Shown piece after piece: positions 1 to 5,331 of a stretch of 5,490 nt of DNA (positions within the stretch are counted from its first letter, which is position 1; every line of letters begins with the position of its first letter). The DNA is from Chloroflexota bacterium (GTDB lineage: Bacteria; Chloroflexota; Anaerolineae; Aggregatilineales; Phototrophicaceae), in NCBI GenBank assembly GCA_003242205.1, contig QGUR01000300.1, positions 1 through 5,490 of the forward strand. Direction: 5' to 3'. The notes beneath the pieces are model-generated. The model was not told the origin of the DNA. It did not search any database and was given only the letters and a program-made list of their open reading frames with translations. The position numbers were made by a program, and so were the translations under genes.

Positions 1-526
1 TGTGTACGGGTGTTGTCGTGGTGGGCCCCTCCCCCAGGAGTTTTTGGGTTTTGGCATTCGCGGTGTTTGAGGCCAAGTTTGCGTTCCCGATGGGGACTTC
101 GTTATCCTGACCGACGGTCATGCTGGCGACTTCCGCCGCATCGGTCGGCGCGATGACGCGAACGACATTTTCCGGGCGTTCATCGCTCTTCAGCCAGTCT
201 GCAAATTCAGCGATAAAGCGCGCGGCGGGCGTGTCGATCTGTTCGGCGAAGTCCTCGGCTTCGCGGTTCAACACGCCGCCCGCTTCAGCGGCGTCGAAAA
301 CGACAACCACGCTTGCCGCTGCGTCTTCGTCGGGGAAAGTTTCGGTGAAGACCTGATACGCCTCGATATACGGCGCATTTTCGGGCAGGAAACGCGCCAT
401 TTCCGTGGTCAGGACGTCATTCAGGGGCGGGGCTGCCAGTGTGATCCCGATGGCGGCAGCAACCCAGAGGAGCACGATCAGATAACGATACCGGGCGGTG
501 AACTGCCCCAGGCGTTTGAAGAACAC
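1..526 (-). CDS. MMPL/RND-family transporter, N-terminal part (runs off the window)
   Basis: The minus strand is open from a GTG at 526-524 to the window edge, 175 codons without a stop. The protein begins VFFKRLGQFTARYRYLIVLL, a short basic cytoplasmic start followed by one transmembrane helix (about residues 14-34). An extracytoplasmic stretch follows, with APPLNDVLT and the motif RFLPENAPYIEAYQVF. This is the usual opening of MMPL-type RND transporters: TM1, then a periplasmic-type loop with a 'FLP..' motif and a later hydrophobic strand (ASVVVVFDA, 71-79). Such proteins export lipids or other hydrophobic molecules by proton motive force; the substrate cannot be told from this fragment. 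The start is supported by GGAG at 538-535, 8 nt upstream. A full-length member would have several hundred more residues. The last 30 or so codons (Thr/Asn-rich) are less typical, and a sequencing error at the extreme edge cannot be excluded. Family call by recognition of N-terminal features only. Confidence 0.72.
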   Translation of the reverse strand, partial: MFFKRLGQFTARYRYLIVLLWVAAAIGITLAAPPLNDVLTTEMARFLPENAPYIEAYQVFTETFPDEDAAASVVVVFDAAEAGGVLNREAEDFAEQIDTPAARFIAEFADWLKSDERPENVVRVIAPTDAAEVASMTVGQDNEVPIGNANLASNTANAKTQKLLGEGPTTTTPVH

Positions 527-534
527 GATGTCAA

Positions 535-538
535 CTCC
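535..538 (-). promoter_or_regulatory. Ribosome binding site of the MMPL-like gene
   Basis: GGAG lies 8 nt before the GTG at 526-524. It decides the start, because there is no ATG in this frame close by and the GTG directly precedes the typical basic N-terminus of the transporter. Confidence 0.6.
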
Positions 539-693
539 AGTCCAGTATGTGTCTGACTGTTCTGTGCTGTGATGACCATAAACCGCCAACTTTAAACGGC
601 GCACAGATGGGCAGCCAGATGCATAGCGACACATTCACGGGTGTTGAATATCACATTTTGAGACGCAAAGGGAGGGGCAGCTTCAGGCGGGCT

Positions 694-746
694 GCATCTC
701 CGGCCTCCCTTCCGCGTGTGGGATCAGGGAAGAAGGCCGGAGATGC
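694..746 (-). terminator. Imperfect hairpin downstream of the repeat-protein gene, probable terminator
   Basis: The arms GCATCTCCGGCCT (694-706) and AGGCCGGAGATGC (734-746) pair perfectly over 13 bp. A further 5 bp (CTTCC/GGAAG) forms inside after a small internal loop. On the minus strand the structure starts 14 nt after the TAG of the 586-codon gene, the position expected of a transcription terminator. No U-run follows on either strand, so it would be a non-canonical terminator or a 3'-end stabilising stem. It could also separate the upstream gene from the MMPL-like gene. Confidence 0.5.
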
Positions 747-760
747 GGATGTCGAATTGT

Positions 761-2521
761 CTAGCGGATCGTCGGGTCGCTGATCCAGATGTCGTTGGAG
801 TAGGTCGTCGCGCCCTCGATCATCAGGCCGGTGGAGTAGCCATAGTTGAACTCGAAGACGTTCAGCCCGTTATACTGCGACACCGGCGGGCGCGGCGAGT
901 TGGTCGCCCGATCCGTGATCGAAATCACCGGTTCGCAGGCCACGGCCTGCTGCGCGGGCTGGCGGCAGATTTCGAGCGCCACCTGTGCCACGCGCCGGTC
1001 GGGGAAGTCGCCCAGATAGGTCACGCGGATATTGTTCCACGAAACCTGTACCTTGTCGGTCGAGACGCCGGGCGTAAGGCCGGGCAGCGGCGTGGTGGCG
1101 GGGGCAGGCGGTGTGCCTTCCTGCAAGACGGCCGCCAGCGCGCCAAAGCCGGTCGGCGTCGGCGTCGGGCCGGGGCCGTTGCACCATGCCGCATCGCAAA
1201 ACGTGATCGGGTTGACGTTCTCGATGGTCGGCAGGCTGTCGAAGACCGTCGCCGGCAGGGTGGTGAACCGGTAATCCACGTACACGGCAAATGTATCGCC
1301 GCTGACGAACATCATGTTGGAATCGCCGAAATTGCGATACCAGGCGCGGAAGGGCGTGCCGCCGGGCATGATGCCCATGTACTGTGTTGCCGCCGCGTCG
1401 AGATATGAGAAAGCCCAGTTGGACTCGGCAGTCAGACGGTCGTCGTCATCGGTTTCGACCACATCGACGACCGGCGGGTTTTCGACGAGCTGGTTCGCTG
1501 CTGCCTCGATCTGCTCGCAGTAATCCGGTGCGTTGGCGTCAAGGCCAAGCGGCGAGAAGTTGTAGGCCTGTTCGGCCAGCAGGACGAGATTTTGCACCAG
1601 CGGCTCGCAGCGTTGCAGCGGATCGACGCCCTGCCAGCCGGTCGGGCGCTCGCTCACCGCCAGCGTTTCGTCTGCCAGCAGTTCCAGATCGTGCCGCAGG
1701 TTCTGATAGGTCGTGGCGGGGGGATTCGTGATGCCGCCGATCCAGCCCTCCGGGCGCACGCTCTGGCCCAGCAGGGTGTCGGCCAGCAGTTCGAGGTCGA
1801 GGAAGATGTCGCCCGCCAGCGTCGGCGAGTCGGCGTCACGGTTGCCGATCCAGCCACCGGGCCGGTTGTTCAAGCCCATGCGCTCGTCGGCCAGCCGTTC
1901 CAGATCGCCGCGAATCGCCAGAATCTGGGCCGGGAGTTGCGCTAGCGCTTCGGCGGTGAAGACCGCCTCGACCATGTCGTCCTCGATTTCCGCCGCCACC
2001 GCCAGACAGTAGTTCAGCACCGATTCCGGCGTCGTCGTCTGGACGTTGTAGAAACGACGCAGGATTTCGACGGCGTTTTGCAGCGTGCGCGTGCAGCGCA
2101 GCAGCGGGGCCGCACCACGCCACTCCGGCGGGCGAACGTTCAGGCCCAGATGGTTGTCAGCCGCGATTTCCAGATCATGGCGCACGTTGCGGGCGATGAT
2201 CTCGCGTGTTGATCCGACCGCGCCAAACCAGTCCGGCGGACGTGTCTGCACGCCAAAAACCTGATCGGCCAGTTGCTCGTTGTCAAACCACAGGTCGGCG
2301 ACGCCGGTTGGTGAGGCGAGGTTGGTATTGCCGGTCCACGTTTCGGGGCGCTGGCCCTCGCCAAAGACGAGATTAGCCAGCAGTTCGAGGTCGGCGCGGG
2401 CATCAAAAATGAAGTTTTCGGTCGCCAGGTCAATCTGCGCGCCCGGGGCCGCCGTCGCCGAGCCGCCCACAAGCAAAAGAAGGATGGTCAGCATCCAGAG
2501 GTGCATCATGCGCCGTTGCAT
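761..2521 (-). CDS. Secreted protein with six 36-residue DLELLAD/RPxxW repeats; family not recognised
   Basis: 586 codons, ATG at 2521-2519, TAG at 763-761. I do not recognise a named family. Residues 1-24 are a Sec signal peptide: basic start, the hydrophobic stretch LWMLTILLLLVGG, and likely cleavage after SATA; there is no lipobox. Residues 40-345 are two copies of a 162-residue block. Each block has three repeats with core DLExLAD, then LG and RPxxWxG (Trp at 62, 98, 134 and 224, 260, 296). A helical module with two Cys follows (C143/C172 and C305/C335). After an acidic linker (DDDD, 358-361) comes a beta-rich C-terminal part (362-586), interrupted by a Pro/Thr linker (450-485) and with Cys at 442, 447, 519 and 529. 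No catalytic motif is visible. An exported role in binding or at the cell surface is an inference. GGGAAGG ends 7 nt before M1 and favours it over M5 or M6. The gene has its own TATAAT promoter and flanking hairpins, so it is probably monocistronic. Confidence 0.85.
   Translation of the reverse strand: MQRRMMHLWMLTILLLLVGGSATAAPGAQIDLATENFIFDARADLELLANLVFGEGQRPETWTGNTNLASPTGVADLWFDNEQLADQVFGVQTRPPDWFGAVGSTREIIARNVRHDLEIAADNHLGLNVRPPEWRGAAPLLRCTRTLQNAVEILRRFYNVQTTTPESVLNYCLAVAAEIEDDMVEAVFTAEALAQLPAQILAIRGDLERLADERMGLNNRPGGWIGNRDADSPTLAGDIFLDLELLADTLLGQSVRPEGWIGGITNPPATTYQNLRHDLELLADETLAVSERPTGWQGVDPLQRCEPLVQNLVLLAEQAYNFSPLGLDANAPDYCEQIEAAANQLVENPPVVDVVETDDDDRLTAESNWAFSYLDAAATQYMGIMPGGTPFRAWYRNFGDSNMMFVSGDTFAVYVDYRFTTLPATVFDSLPTIENVNPITFCDAAWCNGPGPTPTPTGFGALAAVLQEGTPPAPATTPLPGLTPGVSTDKVQVSWNNIRVTYLGDFPDRRVAQVALEICRQPAQQAVACEPVISITDRATNSPRPPVSQYNGLNVFEFNYGYSTGLMIEGATTYSNDIWISDPTIR
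1493..2404 (-). repeat. Protein-level repeat array: two 162-residue blocks, each with three 36-residue repeats
   Basis: The repeats lie at 2404-2330, 2296-2222, 2188-2114 (block 1) and 1918-1844, 1810-1736, 1702-1628 (block 2). The conserved core is DLE-LAD, then LG, then RP-x-x-W-x-G. Spacing between Trp codons is 108 bp within a block and 486 bp between corresponding repeats. The repeats correspond in order: repeats 3 and 6 share N(V/L)RHDLE, and the segments after repeats 1 and 4 share GN...SPT...AD. Each block ends with a module starting PL-x-RC and ending in a YC pair (Cys codons 2095-2093 and 1609-1607 for the first Cys). The copies have diverged at DNA level, so this is an old duplication within the gene. 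Confidence 0.85.
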
Positions 2522-2567
2522 AGCCTGGCCTTCCCAAGTGCGAGTACCGCTGCGTTATCTGAGGCTA

Positions 2568-2595
2568 ATTATAGCGGGATAGGCAATCGACACAA
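2568..2595 (-). promoter_or_regulatory. Sigma-70-type promoter of the repeat-protein gene
   Basis: On the minus strand TTGTGT (2595-2590) is followed after 16 bp by a perfect TATAAT (2573-2568). Transcription would begin near 2560, giving a leader of about 40 nt before the ATG at 2521. The -10 is perfect and the -35 weak (three of six). The position directly upstream of a start codon with a good ribosome binding site supports the call. Confidence 0.55.
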
Positions 2596-2804
2596 TTCGC
2601 TGCGACGGATAAGCGGGGAAGAGGCGTGGCGATAAACCCGGATGATGAACCCATGCCGGCGCTGGCGCGATTACCGGAGCGTGATACACGTTGGGCGCAC
2701 ACGACCTCGATGAGGTGGTCGGTCAGTGCGAGAGCGCAGCATACAAGGGGAGGACGAGCAGGCAGTAGGGCCTGATCGGCGAGAATAAAGCCATCGCTGT
2801 TCCG

Positions 2805-2852
2805 GTTGCCAGAAACACGCCCTGCTTTTTGATCTGGCGTGTTTCTGGTAAC
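2805..2852 (-). terminator. Strong inverted repeat 20 bp after the bactofilin-like gene, probable operon terminator
   Basis: CCAGAAACACGCC (2809-2821) pairs perfectly with GGCGTGTTTCTGG (2836-2848) around a 14-nt loop. The stem extends by three more pairs after one mismatch or wobble (2805-2807 with 2850-2852). It begins 20 nt past the TAA at 2875-2873 on the minus strand. No U-tract follows the stem in that direction, so it is either a non-canonical terminator or an RNA 3'-end stem. A binding site for a dimeric protein is the alternative. Confidence 0.55.
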
Positions 2853-2872
2853 GAAACGCCTGCTGGGCTGCG

Positions 2873-3985
2873 TTAGCCCTGCACGAAGTAGCTTTGCCGG
2901 GGCGAGCGCGTGCCGAACCTAGTGGACAGCGCTGCGCCCGCGGCGACCGCGCTGACAATACCGAGCGCCACGATACTGAGCAGCGCGCCGTTCGGGAAGA
3001 GAACCGGCAGGTGCAGCAACAACGACAGCGCCAGACTGCCGACTGCCGCAGCCACCAGCGGCGGCCAGTGGCCTCTCGTCGTGCGGTTAAGCAGCCAGTC
3101 ACCGATGACGATGGCGAGTGTCACCATGCCCGCCACAACGACGGCGAGAAACACAACGCCAGCGATGAAGAGAACAGGGATCAGCAGCACCCCAAGCGGC
3201 GGGATGACTGCCAGCAGGACGACGAAGCCCGCGCCCAGTCCGACGAGCAGCAGGAGCACCATCAGGCCGTTTACAATCTGACTGCGTGGCGTGGCGCGCA
3301 TGGCGTCTTCAATCCGGCTGATGTGCAGCGGGAAGAGCGTCACGGCGAGCGTCGCCAGTCCGGCCAGAACTAGCGAAACCAGCCCTACGGAAACCGCCAT
3401 CAGCACAAACTGGCCCACGCCCGAAGCCGCAGGCAGGCTCATGATCGGCGCGAGCGCGCGCAGCGCGTCGGTGCCGGTCAAATCGGCGCACGGGGCAAGC
3501 GCGGGCGGGTTGCTGCGCCCGTCGGATACGTTCTCGACACACGCGGCCAGTTCGCCACCGATCTGCGCTGTGGGCAGCACGGTCAGCCGCGCGCCCGACA
3601 CGGTCAGGTCGCCGTGAACAACGCCGTCGAGCGTGATGTCATTGCCCAGAAAAACGAGATCGCCGGCGACCTCGCTTTCCGGGCCCAGAATCAGGTTGCT
3701 TCCGGCTGCCGTGAGATCGCCCTCGATCGAGCCATCAATCGTGATCGATTCGCCAACGAAAGCGGCGTCGCCCGTGACCGAACTGCCCGGTTCGAGCACG
3801 ATGGTCTGCGCCATGATGAAGAGCGAATCGTCGACCGTTCCGTTCAGGATATAGCTGTCCTGAACGGCGATATTGTCAGTATCGATCAGTGGTTGCCGGG
3901 GCAGACGCTGGCGCGCGATCCCTGCCGCGATGAACATGGAGATGACAACCACGGCCAGAATAGTGAGAACCCGACGGCTATTCAT
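2873..3985 (-). CDS. Membrane protein with bactofilin-like (polymer-forming) beta-helix and multiple TM helices
   Basis: 370 codons. A basic start plus hydrophobic stretch (residues 4-23) looks like a signal anchor or signal peptide and would place the next domain outside the membrane. Residues 44-148 are a short right-handed beta-helix of the polymer-forming/bactofilin type. Hydrophobic strands alternate with turns bearing G-D or G-E at 72, 89, 108, 125 and 144, spaced 17, 19, 17, 19. Examples are SITIDGSIEGDLTAAG and ITLDGVVHGDLTVSG. A loop with C149 and C166 follows, then hydrophobic helices at about 189-218, 236-261, 263-295, 308-325 and 334-352 and a short basic tail. Classical bactofilins are soluble cytoplasmic polymers of 100-200 residues, so this is the larger membrane-fused form. 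Its molecular role is not established. It is third in the operon, 24 bp after the anti-sigma gene, with GGAAG 6 nt before the ATG, which suggests a part in envelope integrity or sensing under the sigma factor. Confidence 0.8.
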   Translation of the reverse strand: MNSRRVLTILAVVVISMFIAAGIARQRLPRQPLIDTDNIAVQDSYILNGTVDDSLFIMAQTIVLEPGSSVTGDAAFVGESITIDGSIEGDLTAAGSNLILGPESEVAGDLVFLGNDITLDGVVHGDLTVSGARLTVLPTAQIGGELAACVENVSDGRSNPPALAPCADLTGTDALRALAPIMSLPAASGVGQFVLMAVSVGLVSLVLAGLATLAVTLFPLHISRIEDAMRATPRSQIVNGLMVLLLLVGLGAGFVVLLAVIPPLGVLLIPVLFIAGVVFLAVVVAGMVTLAIVIGDWLLNRTTRGHWPPLVAAAVGSLALSLLLHLPVLFPNGALLSIVALGIVSAVAAGAALSTRFGTRSPRQSYFVQG

Positions 3986-4009
3986 AACCTGCTTCCATTC
4001 CCGCCAGAC

Positions 4010-4573
4010 TTAAGAAGCCTCACTGGAGTCGGACGGTCTGTTGCCCATGGACCGAACGAGCCAAAACACCATGACAGGCAGGATCGCGATCATCAGGGCC
4101 GGCGTTTGCGGATAGGTTTCCAGCAACACCTGCGCGCCTTCGACCAGCGTGTCGATCCCGGCCATCACCAGCGCCAGCAGCTTGCCTATCGTATGCATCA
4201 GTGCCGAAAGCGCCGCCGCGCTGCCGATTGCGTTCAGGAACAACCACGCTGCGCCGGCCAGCAGCGGAACCAGCACGATGGTCACCAGCGACAGCGCCAG
4301 AGCCAGCGCCAGCCCGGAGAGATGCGATAATTGTGGCTGTTTCAGCGTTTCGGCCAGCCGCGCCATGATGTTCATGGCCAGCGTTTTCGGCGCGCGCTCG
4401 AATGGCGCAGTTCGCAGCATACGGTCAACCATCAGCAACCGCTGGTACTCAGCGGCTTCTGCTGGATCCCGGTCCAACTGCTGGAACAGCTCCTGCCGTG
4501 CGGCAATCTCCAGCGACTCATCCAGCGCTTCCTGCATCAGGCGTTTTTTACGTGCGTTTGCCATCTCAGGCAT
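4010..4573 (-). CDS. Membrane anti-sigma factor (zf-HC2-like fold without zinc ligands)
   Basis: 187 codons. The cytoplasmic N-terminal part (residues 8-75) is helical: LMQEALDESLEIAARQELF, then DPAEAAEYQRLLMVDRMLR. It follows the layout of the anti-sigma domain seen in zf-HC2 proteins, but the zinc-site positions (HxxxCxxC) are replaced and the protein has no Cys at all. A long hydrophobic segment (86-114) and another (157-174) enclose an amphipathic stretch (116-155). R174 and the short polar tail suggest the C-terminus is inside. The expected role is to bind the co-transcribed ECF sigma factor at the membrane and release it on an envelope signal. The ATG at 4573-4571 overlaps the sigma stop (4568-4566) by 8 bp, a sign of translational coupling. 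A second ATG at 4564-4562 has GGAG 10 nt upstream, whereas that GGAG is only 1 nt from the first ATG, so M4 may be the true start. The role is inferred mainly from position and domain layout. Confidence 0.78.
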   Translation of the reverse strand: MPEMANARKKRLMQEALDESLEIAARQELFQQLDRDPAEAAEYQRLLMVDRMLRTAPFERAPKTLAMNIMARLAETLKQPQLSHLSGLALALALSLVTIVLVPLLAGAAWLFLNAIGSAAALSALMHTIGKLLALVMAGIDTLVEGAQVLLETYPQTPALMIAILPVMVFWLVRSMGNRPSDSSEAS

Positions 4574-5159
4574 TCTCCAGTAAGGCAGTCATCGAACCGG
4601 GTGCGGATTGCTCGTTGAGCCGGTCGGCCAGCATCTGCCGGGCGCGGAACAGGCGACTCTTGATAGCGCTCTCCGTCGTGTCCAGAATATCGGCGATTTC
4701 CGTATATGAGTATTCATACCAGTAACGCAACACCACAGCAGCCCGGTATTCCGGGCTCAGGCTGTTGATTAGCTCCTGCACTGCTTCGCTACGCTGGTTA
4801 CCGATGATCGTTTCTTCCGGTTCGGGTTCGTCGCTGGCGAGCGTCAGTTGCGGCGTCGGCTCGTCAATCGACAACCAGACCATGCGCCGCCGGCGCAGCC
4901 GGTCGATGCAGTGATTCGACGCAATACTCAGCAACCATGTCTTGAACGAGCGCGATGGATCGTAACGTTGCAGATTGAGAAACGCTTTCAGAAACGTCTC
5001 CTGGGCGGCGTCCTCCGCTTCGGTGCGTTCTGAAAGCATCCGGTAGCACAGGTTGTAAACCGAGTCTTGATAGGTGTACACCAGCTCGGCAAAGGCTTCC
5101 TGATCGCCTTCGAGCGCTGAGCGCACCCAGTTCAATACTACGGGATCGGTCGATGACAC
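4566..5159 (-). CDS. ECF-type RNA polymerase sigma factor (sigma-70 family)
   Basis: 197 codons, the usual length for group 4 sigma factors. Region 2 spans about residues 22-92. It has YNLCYRMLSERTEAEDAAQE and FLKAF (core-binding helix), then SFKTWLLSIASNHCIDRLRR (-10 recognition and melting). An acidic linker (95-122) replaces region 3. Region 4 spans about 124-180, with LSPEYRAAVVLRYWYEYSYT and EIADILDTTESAIKSRLFRA, a helix-turn-helix that reads the -35 element. There is no extra C-terminal domain. The protein directs RNA polymerase to a small regulon and is expected to be held by the anti-sigma encoded next. The start is GTG at 5159-5157, giving VSSTDP. GGAG lies 11 nt upstream, slightly far, and no other start in this frame lies nearby. 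The preceding leader has possible promoters for both a housekeeping and an ECF sigma, so autoregulation is likely but unproven. The exact ECF group cannot be assigned by eye. Confidence 0.93.
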   Translation of the reverse strand: MSSTDPVVLNWVRSALEGDQEAFAELVYTYQDSVYNLCYRMLSERTEAEDAAQETFLKAFLNLQRYDPSRSFKTWLLSIASNHCIDRLRRRRMVWLSIDEPTPQLTLASDEPEPEETIIGNQRSEAVQELINSLSPEYRAAVVLRYWYEYSYTEIADILDTTESAIKSRLFRARQMLADRLNEQSAPGSMTALLENA

Positions 5160-5167
5160 AGGTTCTG

Positions 5168-5248
5168 TTACTCCATTGCACGCTGGGCGTTCAGGCGGTA
5201 GTGCAGCGCCTGCCGGTCATGCTCAGGACTCTGGAAGTCTATACGCAT
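5168..5248 (-). CDS. Possible 26-residue leader peptide before the sigma gene
   Basis: An ATG at 5248-5246 opens 26 codons ending at TAA 5170-5168, 8 nt before the sigma GTG. The product begins MRIDFQSPEHDRQALHYR and is polar with no membrane segment. Its last codons, ATG GAG TAA, contain the GGAG presumed to serve the sigma gene, so translating ribosomes would stop on that site and could couple the two. There is no clear Shine-Dalgarno before its own ATG. If transcription starts at the ECF-like motif (5240-5268), this ATG would lie upstream of the transcript. It may be a chance frame. Confidence 0.22.
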   Translation of the reverse strand: MRIDFQSPEHDRQALHYRLNAQRAME

Positions 5249-5268
5249 GAACAACCGGCCGGGTTGCA
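5240..5268 (-). promoter_or_regulatory. Candidate ECF-type promoter of the sigma operon
   Basis: On the minus strand TGCAAC (5268-5263) is followed after 17 bp by CGTATA (5245-5240). ECF promoters commonly carry AAC in the -35 and CGT in the -10, and the Bacillus SigW type is TGAAAC, about 16 bp, CGTA, so five of six -35 bases and all four CGTA bases match. Transcription would start near 5233, about 75 nt before the sigma start. A CAACC/GGTTG dyad (5252-5256 with 5262-5266) overlaps the -35. Recognition by this particular sigma is an inference. Confidence 0.4.
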
Positions 5269-5295
5269 ACTTGCGAACAAAGACCTGCGATGAAT

Positions 5296-5308
5296 GCCCT
5301 GTCAGGGC
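5296..5308. repeat. 13-bp dyad in the sigma leader (operator-like)
   Basis: GCCCTG and CAGGGC flank a single T. As RNA it can form a 5-bp stem with a 3-nt loop; as DNA it has the symmetry of a regulator binding site. It lies about 15 bp downstream of the -10 at 5323-5328. No second copy was noticed in the window. Confidence 0.35.
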
Positions 5309-5322
5309 GTCATGCCAGAAGC

Positions 5323-5331
5323 ATCATAGCA
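5323..5331 (-). promoter_or_regulatory. Candidate extended -10 promoter upstream of the sigma gene
   Basis: TGC followed by TATGAT on the minus strand is an extended -10 element (TG-n-TATGAT; five of six to TATAAT). No good -35 stands at 17 bp; a TTGACC at 5361-5356 is too far (27 bp). A 13-bp dyad, GCCCTG-T-CAGGGC (5296-5308), lies just downstream of the likely start site and could be an operator or a small leader hairpin. Confidence 0.38.

Larger units (their letters stand above)
527..760. other. Intergenic region between the MMPL-like gene and the repeat-protein gene
   Basis: These 234 bp hold the hairpin at 694-746 and the ribosome binding site of the MMPL-like gene. The segment 540-690 is more AT-rich than the flanking genes, as expected of a promoter region for the MMPL-like gene. 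I could not find a convincing -35/-10 pair: the best, TTCAAC-17-TATGCA on the minus strand, matches consensus at only half the positions. No protein-coding stretch looks real here. Confidence 0.5.
2522..2872. other. Intergenic region between the sigma operon and the repeat-protein gene
   Basis: These 351 bp contain the promoter at 2568-2595 and the inverted repeat at 2805-2852. Between them, about 2600-2800, I see no supported gene. A plus-strand frame of 49 codons (GTG 2626-2628 to TGA 2773-2775) has a purine-rich GGGGAAGAGG before it. Its product becomes a Ser/Arg/Gly-rich tail with no domain, and it would be the only plus-strand gene, so I do not call it. No tRNA-like fold was found by eye. 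Confidence 0.45.

Noticed and set aside
1..110. Possible frameshift in the MMPL-like gene near the window edge
   Set aside because: The frame stays open to the edge; the slightly unusual Thr/Asn-rich composition alone does not show a frameshift.
547..783. Plus-strand open frame in the left intergenic region
   Set aside because: No ribosome binding site or domain, and it runs through the hairpin at 694-746 and into the end of a real gene.
716..1408. Long plus-strand open frame opposite the repeat-protein gene
   Set aside because: Its product is very rich in Arg, Gly and Ala without domains, as expected from the antisense of a GC-rich gene; the minus-strand frame has a signal peptide and regular repeats.
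2640..2760. Possible structured RNA or tRNA because of short dyads such as ACCTC/GAGGT
   Set aside because: No cloverleaf with a conserved T-loop or anticodon arm could be drawn, and the stems are short.
2626..2775. Plus-strand frame of 49 codons with a purine-rich stretch before a GTG
   Set aside because: The beginning (NPDDEPMPALARLPERDTRW) looks protein-like, but the rest is low-complexity Ser/Arg/Gly, there is no promoter, and no other plus-strand gene exists nearby. It could be a remnant; not supported enough to call.
2671..3102. Minus-strand open frame overlapping the end of the bactofilin-like gene
   Set aside because: It is out of frame with a clear membrane protein, rich in Arg, Ser and Cys, and runs through the inverted repeat at 2805-2852.
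3614..4330. Plus-strand open frame across the bactofilin-like and anti-sigma genes
   Set aside because: It spans two well-supported minus-strand genes and is rich in Gln, His, Arg and Asp with no recognisable fold.
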